Of a stretch of DNA of 64,000 nt, positions 10,501 through 21,423 are shown piece by piece (position 1 is the stretch's first letter; every line of letters starts with the position of its first letter). Origin of the DNA: Massospora cicadina (taxonomy: Eukaryota; Entomophthoromycota; Entomophthoromycetes; Entomophthorales; Entomophthoraceae). The notes under the pieces are model-generated. The model was not told the DNA's origin. It ran no database searches and saw only the letters and a program-made list of their open reading frames with translations. Where the stretch lies: positions 20,170-84,169 of the forward strand of contig JAKSZP010012227.1 of the NCBI GenBank assembly GCA_022478985.1. The letters run 5' to 3'. Position numbers and translations under genes: made by a program.

Positions 10501-11760
10501 GTACCATTATGTCAATCAAGATTTAGGTATTGAGCCAGCATTTGGCCATTCTGGCGGAAAACATGTGGTCTCGCCAAGTAGACACAATGTCCAGTTTGAT
10601 ATTTTGGAGACCCATTCAGTCACCGTTGAGTACGGGAACTGGAAGGCCTCCCATTGTTTGATTTCATGGGCAGACATGCTGCGATGTGCTAACATATCTG
10701 TCTGAACTGAGGTATATCTCACTGGAGCCCTGGCCACCGACTTGACCACTGTTGGTGTTTTGACCCCTTCCAGTAGCATTTTTAGTTTTTTTGCCAATTT
10801 TTCTCAAGTGTCCAATCCCTCAGATTCAGTCCCTGGTATAGCTTCACCCCATCAGGGTTGGTCCCCAATGATTTGTACTGGTTCAGTGATTGATTTCGTT
10901 TTATTCTAGCTCCCTCTGTCGACTTGAAGTTGTCAGGGATTGTTCCTGATGGCCCATTCAGATTCAGCCATTGATTCTTAGTTGAGCTTGCCCCCACTAT
11001 CAACCTGAATTCATTGGGAATTGCACCTGATGGTGCATCGGTGATCATGTTCAATAATTTGCTCAGGTTGCTGGATCAATATTTGTCGTGGACTGTTCTC
11101 CACCCAACTGGATATTGTCAGAACTGGTGCCCAACTTCTCCTTCAAGCAAATACTCTGAGCATATTCAGTAAGTTTCTCCATATCGGCAAAAACTTTTTT
11201 GTCATTTCCCTGTTGGTTTGGGCAGCTGATTTTTGGTGATTGAATCTGAGTAAGTTTTAGATCCAACCAATACTTCATCCAGATTTTTTTTGGTTTTTAC
11301 AAAAAATTGTTTTACCTTGCGAGGCCCTGATCCCCTCTACTGATTGAGGTTTGGTGGGGAATATTCCTGATACTGCTGTTTCTTGGTGTCGCTCCTCACT
11401 CCCCAAGGGTAACTCATGCCATCTGGTTGTTGGCGGACACTGATCCTAGGGAGTCAGTCCCACTATCTGCACTTGTCACAAGGGTTTTTCTGTGACCCTT
11501 CATCACGTTCATGCATTTCATCATCATTCAAGCCGCCAAATCGTTATTTGATGTGTATGGGTTGTTCAGGCCTTCCCCATTATTAGTCATATGGAGTCCT
11601 AGGCCAGCGGGAAATCTGTCAGATAGTACGTCCATCTTGGCATACTTCATTATTAATATATATCGGTGCAAGCAAGCTATAATTTCTATGTGCTTTGCAC
11701 AGATGGGCGGATTGACTTCCTTACGCTTGAATGGTTGACTGTGGTGTACTGCTCTATATT
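7575..11760 (-). pseudogene. LINE-W ORF1: Trp-rich repeats, RNA-binding-like region, CCHC knuckle
   Basis: Minus-strand protein remnant. N-terminal part (about 11,760-10,780) is polar. From about 10,500 to 9,240 there is an array of loose 13-16-residue units with W at one end and GF or AGF in the middle, for example EWYNTTFSPEEALPWITAGF and SALKWYLTGISLTDALKW. At about 8,940-8,640 a compact domain reads WVAFQNLP...VILTGLLYYG, like LINE ORF1 RNA-binding folds. A perfect CCHC knuckle CLFCYQTGHTMAQC lies at 8,535-8,494, followed by a charged, Pro-rich tail to about 7,740. Many stops and frame changes. The knuckle supports an ORF1/Gag RNA-binding role; the W/GF array is not a family I recognise. 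Confidence 0.7.
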
Positions 11761-11806
11761 TGCAGTACTCACTGGCAGGTGGATATTCTTTCTATACTTG
11801 TTCTAG

Positions 11807-11827
11807 TCACTTTTAAATTAAAAGTGA
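11807..11827. repeat. 21-bp near-perfect palindrome at the LINE-W/LTR-S junction
   Basis: TCACTTTTAAATTAAAAGTGA reads almost identically on both strands, differing only at the centre. It lies about 25 bp left of where recognisable LTR-S sequence begins. Confidence 0.8.
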
Positions 11828-11850
11828 TGTTTGCCAGAGAAAAAAGGGCG

Positions 11851-12694
11851 CATCTAATGATGATTTAGCTGACTTAAATCTGAGTTCAGCGGAAATTTAT
11901 CCCAACGCCAACTGCCATTAATGATGATTGTGGGATCTTCTGGCGGAAAGCCAGTGTTTGTGTTATCAATCATCTGATTATGAAATTTCTGCCTAATTTG
12001 GAGTACCAGCAACTTATGCTGAAGATGCTCGAAGTATTTATTGTAAAAGTAACTTATATACAGCTGACCAGAGACTTAAGCCAAGGATGAGTTGACCTAA
12101 TATTTATTGAAAAAGATGATCAGATTGGAAAAATAGGTATAATGGATGACTAATGATTGGATGTATTTTTGGATTGATGGCCAATGGGTTGTGATTAGGC
12201 GCAGTAGCCTAGGGTATAAATAGTTGGCATTCCCTTATAATAAAGATCCCTCTTTCGCCCATATTAGCTTATTTGTTAGTAGCTAGTCTTCTAGATTAGG
12301 AAAAGGTGGGACTGGAGATCCCTGAAGTAGGAGTGGGGTGGCATGCCTGATGTGGCTATGCTTCTAGCTCCCATACCTCAGCCCTGTGAGGAACCAATGG
12401 GAAGCTGGCCAACTGGCCACCAACGATGATGTGCTGCTGGCCATCAGCCTTAAGGGTGGTGCGGCATGGGAGTGCCATAACCACCCAGGATGAGGGATGA
12501 ACGCTGGGACACACCCAAGATGGACCATGGGGATAAGGCAAAGTTGTTGGTCTTCTGTGTTAGTGGTTTGGACATGGACTTGTAGGGGGTTGGTAGACCT
12601 ATGAAGGCAAAACAGCAAAGGTCAATCAGTCTCCATACTGGTTGGCCTGGCGTACTACTGGAGCCCACCGTTTAAAAAAAGAAATTTTCTGACA
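11851..12694 (+). repeat. 5'-truncated LTR-S copy
   Basis: Aligns with the LTR-S at 14,670-15,730 from about 200 bp inside its left end to the terminal TTTTCTGACA. It contains GGGTATAAATAGTTGG (TATA), AATAAAGATCCC and the GGTTGGTAGACC block near its end. The first ~200 bp are missing, so no target duplication can be tested. It abuts integrase-coding sequence of Ty3-B, so it may be the 5' LTR of an internally deleted element or another insertion. Confidence 0.88.
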
Positions 12695-12985
12695 TGGTCC
12701 CATTATTTGTTGGAAGAGGGGGATCAGTTTAGATCTATACTATGGGTGCTGCCACAATTCCGCAATGAAGTAATCTGGGCTCATCATGACCCTCAAGTGG
12801 TGGGTCATCCAGGAATTAATAAATTCCTAGACTTGGTAAAGCGAATGTACAACTTGCCAGGGATCTCTAAGGATATTCAGGCATGGATTACTGTTGTGTA
12901 ATGTGCGCACAAACGAAGTATGAGCACTCCAGTTGGAATGGACTTCTTTATCCCCTGCATCAGGCTGAGAGACCATGGACTTTGG

Positions 12986-13664
12986 TGTAACGGTCAGATT
13001 GAACTGATCATTACATTTTGACTTGAGATTTAGATTTCTGAATATTTTGTCAAAACGCTATTTTGGGGGTTTTGAGGTTCATGCTGGCTTATTGCTGGGA
13101 TGTGCCCCTCCTGAGCTATTCTTTATGCTCCTTGGGGCACAAAGAAAAGTGTAAAGGCTCCCCAGAAGAGCAACCTTAAAAGGTCAGGCCTTCGCAATTT
13201 GAACTCAGTGCAAAATTATCTCTCTCTTATTCATTTCCTGTCCTTGCCTGGGTCTCTCTGGTAGCCTCAGGGATGCTCTTGCCTTGTCTTAAATAGTATC
13301 CCACGGTGAACTTAATTTTGTATCCTTAACAAAAAAAGTTGGGATTTGGTGGAGAACTGATCTTACATATACTCCGGTTCTTTCATGTGTTGTTCACAGT
13401 GCCCTATGTTATTGGAAATAAATTTTGTCAGCATGTTTATTTCAAAAATAATTAAAGCTAGGCTAATTTAGGGATTAAATCTTTGCTTACCTATGTACAT
13501 CTTTCTAGTTTTCGAATTTCCCTAAATCCAAGGTTGAATTGGTGAGTATGATGATTCAAAACACTTAGCTCAAGGGAATCTCATATCAGACAATCTTTTG
13601 GTGTCCATCCGACAATCTGAAGGAAAGATGGCGGTCAAAAACTGGGACGTTTCCATCCATTACA
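12986..13664. repeat. Solo LTR-F inserted in the Ty3-B integrase
   Basis: 679 bp with terminal inverted repeat TGTAA...TTACA, flanked by the exact 5-bp duplication TTTGG (12,981-12,985 and 13,665-13,669). Removing it rejoins the integrase segment PWTLV to the downstream core. No second copy is obvious in the window, though TGTAACGG also occurs at 47,332. Orientation is unproven. Confidence 0.88.
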
Positions 13665-14669
13665 TTTGGTATTGCTTGATTCATTGTTGAGATTTCCAAC
13701 TCTGATGCGTATAATGCAATCATGGTCATGATAGACCCTTTTACAAAGTTTGCTTTGTACATCCCCCTGTTTGCTACTATTACCTTAGAGAAAAATGTGT
13801 GCCTCTTTGTGCGGCATATTTTCTCAATGTTTGGGTTGCTGAAGGAAATTGTGAGTGACAGGGAGCCGCAGTTTATGGCGCGCTTCTGGATGGCCCTTAT
13901 GGCCATCTTGAAAATTCAGCTGTACCACTCCATCACGTATCACCCCCAGCCATATGGTCAAAGGAGCAAGCAAAATAAATCTTTAAGCAGTATCTCTAGT
14001 GTTAAGACACTGCTGCTCAGGATATTTGGGGATGATCTCCCTTTGGTGCAGTTCACTTATAATAATGCCTCCCATGCTTCCATGGGGGTTTCGCCTTATG
14101 CAGCCACATTGTGGTATAACCCTAATATTCCCCTAGGCCATGACTTCTCCCTGAGGTCCCTATAATTGTGGAACAGGTTCAGAGGATCCAGAGCACACAA
14201 TCCTTGGTTTGGGAGCATCTAACCAAGGCCTTCAATGATTACAAGTGGTTTGAAGATCAGAAACGCCTGCCATACATGAGATCATAGGGGGTTCTTTGGT
14301 CATGCTTGATACCCACCAACTGCATATGAAGGTGCCCTCATGGAAGTTCGCTGGCAAGCAATTTGGTCCACATGAGGTTATAGAGGATTTGGGCAATGGC
14401 GCTTTCTGGTTGGCGCTTTCCCCCACTGGAAACAGCATCTTGTCTTCCACACTTCCCAATTTTCACCATTTAAAGGCACACCACCCGCGGAACCTGAGCC
14501 AGTTGTGATTGAAGACTTGGTGGAAGCAGAGGTGAATGCTATTCAGGTGTCTCATCACTCGCAACGCTCTGCATAGTACCAAGTGGCGTGGAGGGGCTTC
14601 CACTCATATGAGAATAGCTGGGTTAGTGCTCGCAACTGTGCCAATTTTCATGAGTTGGCTGAAGCCTTC

Positions 14670-15730
14670 TGTTAGAAAATTAACCAGATGACTTTCTCCT
14701 AATAATATCAGAATTAGGAGTTTCAGTTAGTCAGGTGTGAATGCCAGCTAATCGCCTAGTTTGATCTTATTTAATGATATAAAAATAATAATTGTTTTGA
14801 GGCTTGGCGGATTCCTAGTTTGGTGCCGCCTGCAAAATCATAGGTGATTGTAGGAATTTCTGGTGGAAAGTCAATGTATTTATTTACAACCATCTGATGA
14901 TGATTCACTGACTTGAATCCAAGTTCAGCGAAATCTTATCCCAATGCCAACTGCCATGAAAATGATTGTGGGATTTTCTGGCAGAAAGCCAAATTAGTCA
15001 TTATCAATCATTTGTTATTAATGTGTTGCCTAATTTGGAGTACTAGCAACTAATGCTGAGGTGTTCCAAGTATATATTATATAGAAGTTTTATATATGAC
15101 TGACCAGCGACTTGTACTGAGGATCAGTCAATCTATTATTTGTTTTGGACGAGTGGAATGGGAGGGAACCACTACCATGGGTGACTGCCATCAATTGAGG
15201 TTCCATCTTGGATGGACAAGGGGGTTTCATAGGTGCAGTAGCCTAGAGTATAAATAGTCTTTCTTCCCTCCAAATAAAGATATCTCTTTTGCTCATCAGA
15301 TTTTGGTTGTTAGTAGTTAATCTGCTAGAATAGAAAAAGGTGGGTCTGGTGTTTATTAAAGTAGGTGCAGGATGGTATGTCTGGAGTGGCCGATGCTGGC
15401 AGCTCCCATACCTCATCCCTATGAGGATCCAATGGCAACCTAGCCAACCAGCCACCAACGATGATGTGCTGATGGCCATCATCCATGAGGGTGGTGCAGC
15501 GCGGGAGTGCCATAGTCACCCAGGATGGGGGATGGACTTGCTAGGGCACACCCAAGAGGGACCATGGGGCTAAGGCAAAGTCATTGGTCTACTGTGTTGG
15601 AAGGTTGGACGTGGACTTGTAGGGGGTTGGTACGCCAAAGAAGGTGAAATAGCGAAGGTCAATCTTTCTTCAGACTAGTTGGCCTGGCACACTAACGGAG
15701 CTCACTTTTTGGAAAAGCGATTTTCTGAAA
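14670..15730 (+). repeat. Solo LTR-S inserted in the Ty3-B chromodomain
   Basis: 1,061 bp from TGTTAGAAAA to TTTTCTGAAA. The flanks are CCTTC (14,665-14,669) and CCTTA (15,731-15,735), a 4/5 match consistent with an aged duplication. Chromodomain coding (ELAEAF) stops at the left edge and a fitting continuation begins at the right edge. TATA-like AGTATAAATAGT lies near 15,247, followed by AATAAAGATATC. Confidence 0.87.
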
Positions 15731-15885
15731 CCTTACATGTGGTGCACCCCAATGCTCCACATCCCCCAGAAGGTTTCCTCCATCCTGACAAACAAGCTTC
15801 CCAAGGAGCACAAAAAATGTGGCGCTGGCCCAAGTTCCTGGTGGCGGTGCTCCCCCATCCCAAACATGAAAGGCCAATGTAAGCC

Positions 15886-17837
15886 TTGAGGAACAAATCA
15901 TGTAGCTGGACTGGAAAATTTCCATTCTATATGAAGAAAGGGAGAAAGCCAGTGGCCATTCCTCTCATCACCCTGGGCGATTTGGCCCATGTGGTTGATA
16001 AAGAGGTGGGTAATGGCATATACCCCTGTGAATCACACCTCTTTCACCCATGTTTACTACCAAAAAGTTGGTTATAAAGTTTAAGTTGTATGCTGGGAGG
16101 TGGCGGAGGGCAGGAGCCACTGCCAGAAGAAGGTGGTTGCGTATGTTCCCAGGAGGGGATATCCACGGGTTTGAGTTTCAATGGGAAAGGTAAGTTGCAA
16201 TCAACTGAGGGGGTCAAGTTGCATTACACTAAAATTAAGGCCCTAAGTTAGTATTAGGTGAGAAATTCCCCGTCTTCCAGGATTCCATCATATAGGGAAA
16301 ACAAGCCCATCCACGACAAGTAAAGGCGTTGTCAATACCTTCCTCACCCACTTGAGACAGCCATAAGTGGCTTGGCCATGGGTGCAACCTGCCACCTGCT
16401 GGAGATGTCAGTCTCATCACATCAAGTCAGTCATGGTGAAATGAATGTTCCTACTAATGGATTTGTTGCAAATCAGCTGATCAGGTCAGATAAGGGTCAG
16501 TATTAATTACACTTTGGATTGATGGTTCAATGTTATAATTTGGAAGAATCATTAGGATATGACATAAGGTTTTTGTGCAGGGTCAAGCCCACTGAGCAAC
16601 AGATGGATGATATGGAGATTTTTGCCATGAAACAAACGTAAAGATTGTAATAAAATATGAAGCAATTGCTTCAGTCATACCACTTCATTTCCTTAATATA
16701 AAACAGCAGACTCCTTATGCTCTGCTCACTTCTTCCTAATAACAATACTCCTCCTTCAATTGCCATATATTTGCCTATATATCAGCGACTTTGGACAATA
16801 CTGCTCCCTTGCCTTAGCTATTCAGTTCTGCCATATTCTCAATGGTTCCAGAAGAGTATGGTATTCTCAGATTCCCTATTGCCTTAGTTTGAGGCAACCT
16901 TCTCAATAAACATCAAATTTTGACATCACCTTATCACCTTATTTGGAGGCGATCCAATAACTACCCATTCTGACCTAATATTGCCTCATCTCAAGGCGCT
17001 CGAATAATCATAACTATAATCATGGTCAGCGGATTATAGCCATTCCGCCATGGCTATTTTGGGCTTATCGTCCAGTCATATCAGAGTCTTGACATCTACC
17101 AAAGTTGACTCATAAAATGTTTAAGCGGCAGTATGCTTAGCCTTGGTTCCCCATGGTGCAAGCATTTAGGCAGCAGTCCCTGACTGGTCCCTCTGTCACT
17201 CCATTTTCTTTTCTTACCACCATTTTAGGTTTAATATAAAATTCTTAATTTTTTCCAAAATTTATTATGTGAAGTTTAGAGTTACATTGTATACCTTGGT
17301 GGCGATTATTTCCAATTCTGGAAATCCCTGGTTAGTTCTTATGAGTGCCCTTCTCATATACTTATCCATCAATATGGATGACTGTACCTAAGATATTATG
17401 GCTGCAATTCTGGGTTTTCACACATCTGGAGTTCCAAGACAGTCTTATTAATATTATCAACACTCTTTAAGACATATAAAAGGAGTTATGCAAGGTATAG
17501 TTGTCAGTGCTCAATCACAAACTTACCATTACCCAAATGGTTAAATACCTTCAATGAAGTGACCTTACTTTTGAAGCACCTAACCCAAATCAACTAGAGC
17601 CTTGAAAAATTATTATAAAGTCCATTCCCCCAATTAAAAATTTGAACAGGATTTACCATCTACAATATAATAAATTGGTTAAGGATTATATCATATTTCA
17701 AGTGTGTAACAAGCGAGGGTTTTAATTCCTTCATCCACTCAATATCATTATCAAGTGAATTTAAAAATTAAAGCAGACCTCAAAAACTTCAAAAATCCGA
17801 CACACAGCAAAACCCCAATGTCCTCAGCCCTACCACC
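15886..17837. other. Unassigned stretch, no gene recognised
   Basis: About 1.95 kb without a supportable coding region. A purine-rich run near 15,930-15,960 and GGAGGGGATATCC near 16,150 could be decayed polypurine tracts of Ty3-B. TAATATAAAACAG near 16,697 followed by AATAAA at 16,905-16,910 resembles LTR promoter and polyadenylation signals, but no LTR partner or target duplication was found. The part from about 17,250 is AT-rich with no pattern. Confidence 0.4.
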
Positions 17838-17931
17838 TGTTGCTCCATGTTGGATTTTAGCTTTGAAAAAGGTTCGCTGATGTTTTCTGCCTTGAATCCA
17901 ACAATGTAATTCAGGGGCTTTCTCATAACAC
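17838..17931 (-). repeat. Leader fragment of a second Ty3-D copy
   Basis: About 95 bp directly beyond the LTR-D end, roughly 75% similar to the leader inside Ty3-D at about 23,676-23,771. Both read (minus strand) a PBS-like GTGKTAYGA block, AAAGCCCCTGAATT, then AAGGCAGAAA. A normal 3' LTR should be followed by host DNA, so this suggests a tandem element whose rest is lost. Confidence 0.65.
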
Positions 17932-18600
17932 TGATAGGAAAATAACAGAAAGCTAATAAATACTAAAAAGTTCAAATTTATAGTTTTTATTAGGCACATG
18001 CGGTGGTAAAAGAGAGAATATCCTTAATAAAAATAACCAAAGTATTTAAAACGTTGAGGCTTGACGTTTGGATAGCTTAGGAATTTCTGAATTAAGTAAT
18101 ATGAGATTTTAGCCTATCAAAGCTCCGAAAACTCACTTCACTATGGCTGAACGACTGATGGGGAGTTACTCTTTGGTGATACATACCCATGGGGTAACAA
18201 TTTAATAAATTTAAGCTAATGCCCTTTAGCGAAATTTATTACATTATTGGGGACCCCCACTAAGCCTATAAAAGGGGTGGTCTCCACTTTGGTGCTGGCT
18301 TTGTACTAGTTGTGACTGGGGGAGAACCCTTCAATGGACTCCCCAGGTTTACCTATGTAGTTGGGAAAATTCAACTCCCGACTTAGCACTATTTGCCCAG
18401 TTAGTATTTATGAAAGAGTTGCAATAATTTTCAGGGTTCCACCGAGAATTGTCCAGGGTCCTTTGGCTAACAAAATCATCATTTAGGTTTAAATCAATCT
18501 CATTATTATCAGGGACTTGTGCATATCTGACATTTCCCTTTTTGGCCAATTTTGCCCTGAAACATTCTTATCTTAAAGCCTGGAGGGCAAATGTATGACA
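17932..18600 (-). repeat. 3' LTR of Ty3-D (LTR-D)
   Basis: 669 bp; on the minus strand starts TGTCATACATTT and ends CCTATCA. About 85% similar to the right LTR. It contains conserved blocks ACCCATGGGGTAAC and CCTATAAAAGGGG on the plus strand. The TATA-like block therefore faces opposite to pol, which is odd. Confidence 0.9.
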
Positions 18601-18616
18601 TTGCCCCCTCAAAAAT
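18601..18616 (-). other. Ty3-D polypurine tract
   Basis: Minus strand TTTTTGAGGGGGCAA immediately before TGTCATAC, the LTR start. A second purine-poor/rich switch (CTCCCCCC) lies just upstream. Confidence 0.75.
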
Positions 18617-18699
18617 GTTGGGGGGAGAATAAGGATGTATGAAGCAGCCATGTACCCAAACAATGGTGAATCCAGAAGTGAGGGATTTGATAGAGTACT

Positions 18700-19772
18700 T
18701 ATCCCATCGCTTGTAAAAGACTGAAAATTGCCCTTCCAGATTGAACCTAGCTTTTCACCTCTAGTAGTGATGCAGTGTGATTATATAATACCAAGTCAAA
18801 TACTTGGAAGGAAAAGAGAGGGACATGGAGCTCATTAGCTGCTTCAGCTTCTTTTGTGGCCATCTTGGCCAAGTTAGTCATAGCTTCCACTTGTAGTTGG
18901 ATGATGTGTTGGGCCAACTTTTCATGGCTTTCTATGTGTCATTTCTGTCATTAAAAATACCTTTTGCTGTAGAGCTGATACCCCAGGTTCTCAGCCATAC
19001 AACACACAGAAAGGGGACATCTTTAGATTTCAATGATAACTAATTTGATAGTCCATGAGGGCACTGGGTAAATTAAAGATCCCAGCGGAGAGGGTCTGAA
19101 TTGGCCATTCTGTGGAGTATGGAAACCAGGGTTTCGTTAACTCTTTCTACTGCACCATTTGTAAATGGTTATAGGGGGCTGAGAAGAATTGTTGCGCTCC
19201 CATGGAGGTGGCAAGGAGATTCACCGCGAAAGAGGTAAAATTTTCACATTATCACATATGAGGACCTGGGACATCTATGCTGGGTTAGAATGTATTGGTT
19301 TAAAACGATGGCTGACGCTTTAGCAGTCTGAGCAGGAGAGCTACAGCTTCAGCCCATTTGGTGAAATAACCAATACCAACTAGGATATAGCGATTGCCAC
19401 CTGTGGTCTGAGGGAGAGGACCTACCACATATAAACTTATGATGTGGAAGGGTTGTTGAGGTGTCGTTGGTTGATACTAATATTGGGCCTTAAAGCCGGA
19501 TTGTTTTTTATAGGTCAGGCATGCATCCAAAACTTTAGTTATGATTTCCAAGATGATCTCCCAGTAGTATCGCTCTTTCACCCACTCATATGTTTTTCAT
19601 ACTCCGCCGTGCCCCATGATCATGTGAGATTCCAAAATGACAGGAACTCACTCTGATGGCCGGAGGTAGGGCAACCAATTTACTCTTACCTTATTATATA
19701 AATTCCCATTTTCCATCTTAATGTTTTTGGAGTGTTGAGCTAGCATTTTTTGGACTGTTCATCTTCATCAGC
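18700..19772 (-). pseudogene. Ty3-D integrase
   Basis: Minus-strand fragments. Zinc-finger region near 19,650-19,500 (MIMGHGGV...KTYEWVKERYYW). Core begins VVGPLPQTTGGNRYILVGIG then YFTKWAEAV at about 19,430-19,350. A segment matching SAPY and NGAVERVNETLVS lies near 19,190-19,120, with the catalytic Glu codon retained at 19,145-19,147. A C-terminal remnant leads into the polypurine tract. Stops occur throughout and at least two frame changes are needed. It would join cDNA ends to host DNA. Confidence 0.85.
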
Positions 19773-21249
19773 TCATGCCTCTGGAGTCATGAGGAGATCA
19801 TGTAGCTTCTTAGCTTCACTATTGTCTAAATGAAGAATGGGCAGCCACGTTAACCCATCTACATTCATGTGATGCGTTCCTTCCCAATGCCCAATAATCA
19901 TATCATAATTTTGGAGCCTCAGACCCATCGAGCCAACTGCCCCGTGGGGTACTTCAAATTCTGCAACCACTTCAGAGAGACGTGGTTGGTGATCACTTTG
20001 AAGGGAGTTTCATATAGGAGTGGGCGGTAATGTTTGAAAGTGAGCAGAACAGCCAATCACTCCTTCTCCGTGACTCTGTAGTTACGCTCAGCTTTTGAAA
20101 GCATTTTGGTAAAGTAAGACACGGGATGATCAACCCCATGCTCATCTAATTGAGCCAATATAGCTCCAAAAGCTTAGTCACAAACATCTGTGAATAACAT
20201 GAAGAATTTTAATGTAGTCATGGTAGCTAAGTATTGGCCTTTTTTTGCAATAGCTCCTTCAGAGTCTCAAAGGCGACCTTTTGTTCAGCATCCCAATAGA
20301 TGGGGGTTTTCTTAGCCAGGAGGCGGAAGAAGGGCTTACTAAGCTGAGCGAACTTGAGATGAATTGATAGTAATGCCTATCATGCCCAAGAATACCTAGA
20401 TGTCACGAAGGGTTTTCAGCCGCAGGCATCTTGGATATTACTTTAACTTTATCTTGAAGCGGCTATATCCCATATTGTGAGATAGCGTGTCCAAGGAAAT
20501 CCAGCTTTCTCGGAAAAAGGTACACTTGGAGGGCTTTAGTTTGATATAAGATGCCCGCAAACGTTGAAACACCTCCTTTAGATGTGCAAGGTGTTCATTG
20601 AAAGTCTTAGAGAAAACTGTAATATCATCGAGATAGATGATGATGCAGTTTACTTTTAGATCCTATAAGATATGATTCATTGCTCTCTGGAAAGTGGCGG
20701 GCGCGTTGCACAACCCTTGTAGTAGTTGGGTATGTTAGAAGATTTCTCACTGTAAATAGGAGCATATTTCTCCTGGTCTTGTAGAGAAGGATCCATTTGA
20801 CAATAACTGCTAGCAAGGTACATGGCAGAGAAGTATTTAGACCCAGAGAGTTGGGCCAGAGCGTCATCAATGCGAGGGATAGGGTAACTATCTTCTTGGT
20901 AAGGTTGTTTAATTTGTGGTAGTCCATCACACTTGATGAACTACATTTTTCTTCTTTATTAATGAAAGTGGGGATGACCAAGGGCTTTGTGACGGCACCA
21001 GCCATCCAGCATCCAGAAGCTGTTTGAACTCCGCCCGCATCTGTAGCTCATCAACTTTTGATTTACAATAGGTCTTGGAGTGAATGGGTTTAGCATCCTA
21101 ACGCCAATAGTATGCATTAACCCCTTCATATGCCCATAGTCATTGTCAGATTTGGAGAAAACGTCGCTGTAGGCCTTGAGTAAGGTGTGGACTTTATCCA
21201 GCTCATCTGGGGTCAGTTCATTGGAGATATGAAAATAAGGTAGGTACAT
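19773..21249 (-). pseudogene. Ty3-D reverse transcriptase and RNase H
   Basis: Minus strand. The N-terminal linker (21,249-20,960) has LTPDELDKVHTLLKAYSDVFS, typical of Ty3 reverse transcriptase starts. The fingers segment VMDYHKLNNLTKK lies near 20,930. Catalytic YLDD is at 20,635-20,624, intact. The connection and RNase H follow, ending in LQNYDMIIGHWEGTHHMNVDGLTWLP near 19,930-19,840, the usual RNase H C-terminal signature. Several stops and frameshifts, so inactive. Confidence 0.9.
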
Positions 21250-21423
21250 ATGAAATGGTCGATGGGTAAGCCCATATCTGCCATAGACCCAATACAGTGG
21301 ACTTGCTTAATGTCCTTAATGGGTATCAGCAAGCCTCTACCAATCTCCTGATGCTTTTTCACCACATATCCTTCTTGGTGAGATACCCTAGCAAAAGGTT
21401 AATAGGCCGATGATAGGCGGGGT

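Larger units (their letters stand above)
1..11830 (-). mobile_element. LINE-W: degenerate non-LTR retrotransposon split by Ty3-A
   Basis: Minus-strand LINE, running off the left edge of the window. ORF1 remnants lie at 7,575-11,760 and endonuclease remnants at 552-1. The two halves are contiguous once Ty3-A (553-7,569) and one copy of its TCCTC target duplication are removed. The order ORF1 then EEP endonuclease is standard for LINEs; the reverse transcriptase would lie left of the window. The reading frame is broken many times, so this is among the oldest insertions here. The 5' end is uncertain: ORF1-like sequence fades near 11,760 and an LTR-S copy starts near 11,851. Seen: domain order and the split. 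Inferred: that both halves are one element. Confidence 0.75.
12695..15885 (+). pseudogene. Ty3-B integrase and chromodomain fragment
   Basis: Three pieces of one pol 3' end: 12,695-12,985, 13,670-14,669 and 15,731-about 15,885, separated by two solo LTRs. The first piece carries the integrase zinc-finger region (HHDPQVVGHPGINKF) and runs to RPWTL. The second resumes at NAIMVMIDPFTKFA, then VSDREPQFMARFW, YHPQPYGQ and, after a one-base deletion, a Glu codon (13,964-13,966) at the catalytic position. A GPH-type module and a chromodomain (YQVAWRGF...ENSWVSA...ELAEAF) follow. The third piece supplies the chromodomain tail (HVVHPNAPHPPEGF). Gag, protease and reverse transcriptase are absent. Its own 3' LTR was not identified. 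Confidence 0.85.

Noticed and set aside
13961..13975. Apparent Ser instead of catalytic Glu in the Ty3-B integrase
   Set aside because: A one-base deletion just upstream explains it; in the shifted frame the codon is GAG and the following residues align.
15886..17837. A host gene in the unassigned stretch
   Set aside because: Open frames are short, have no recognisable domain and no coherent exon-intron pattern.
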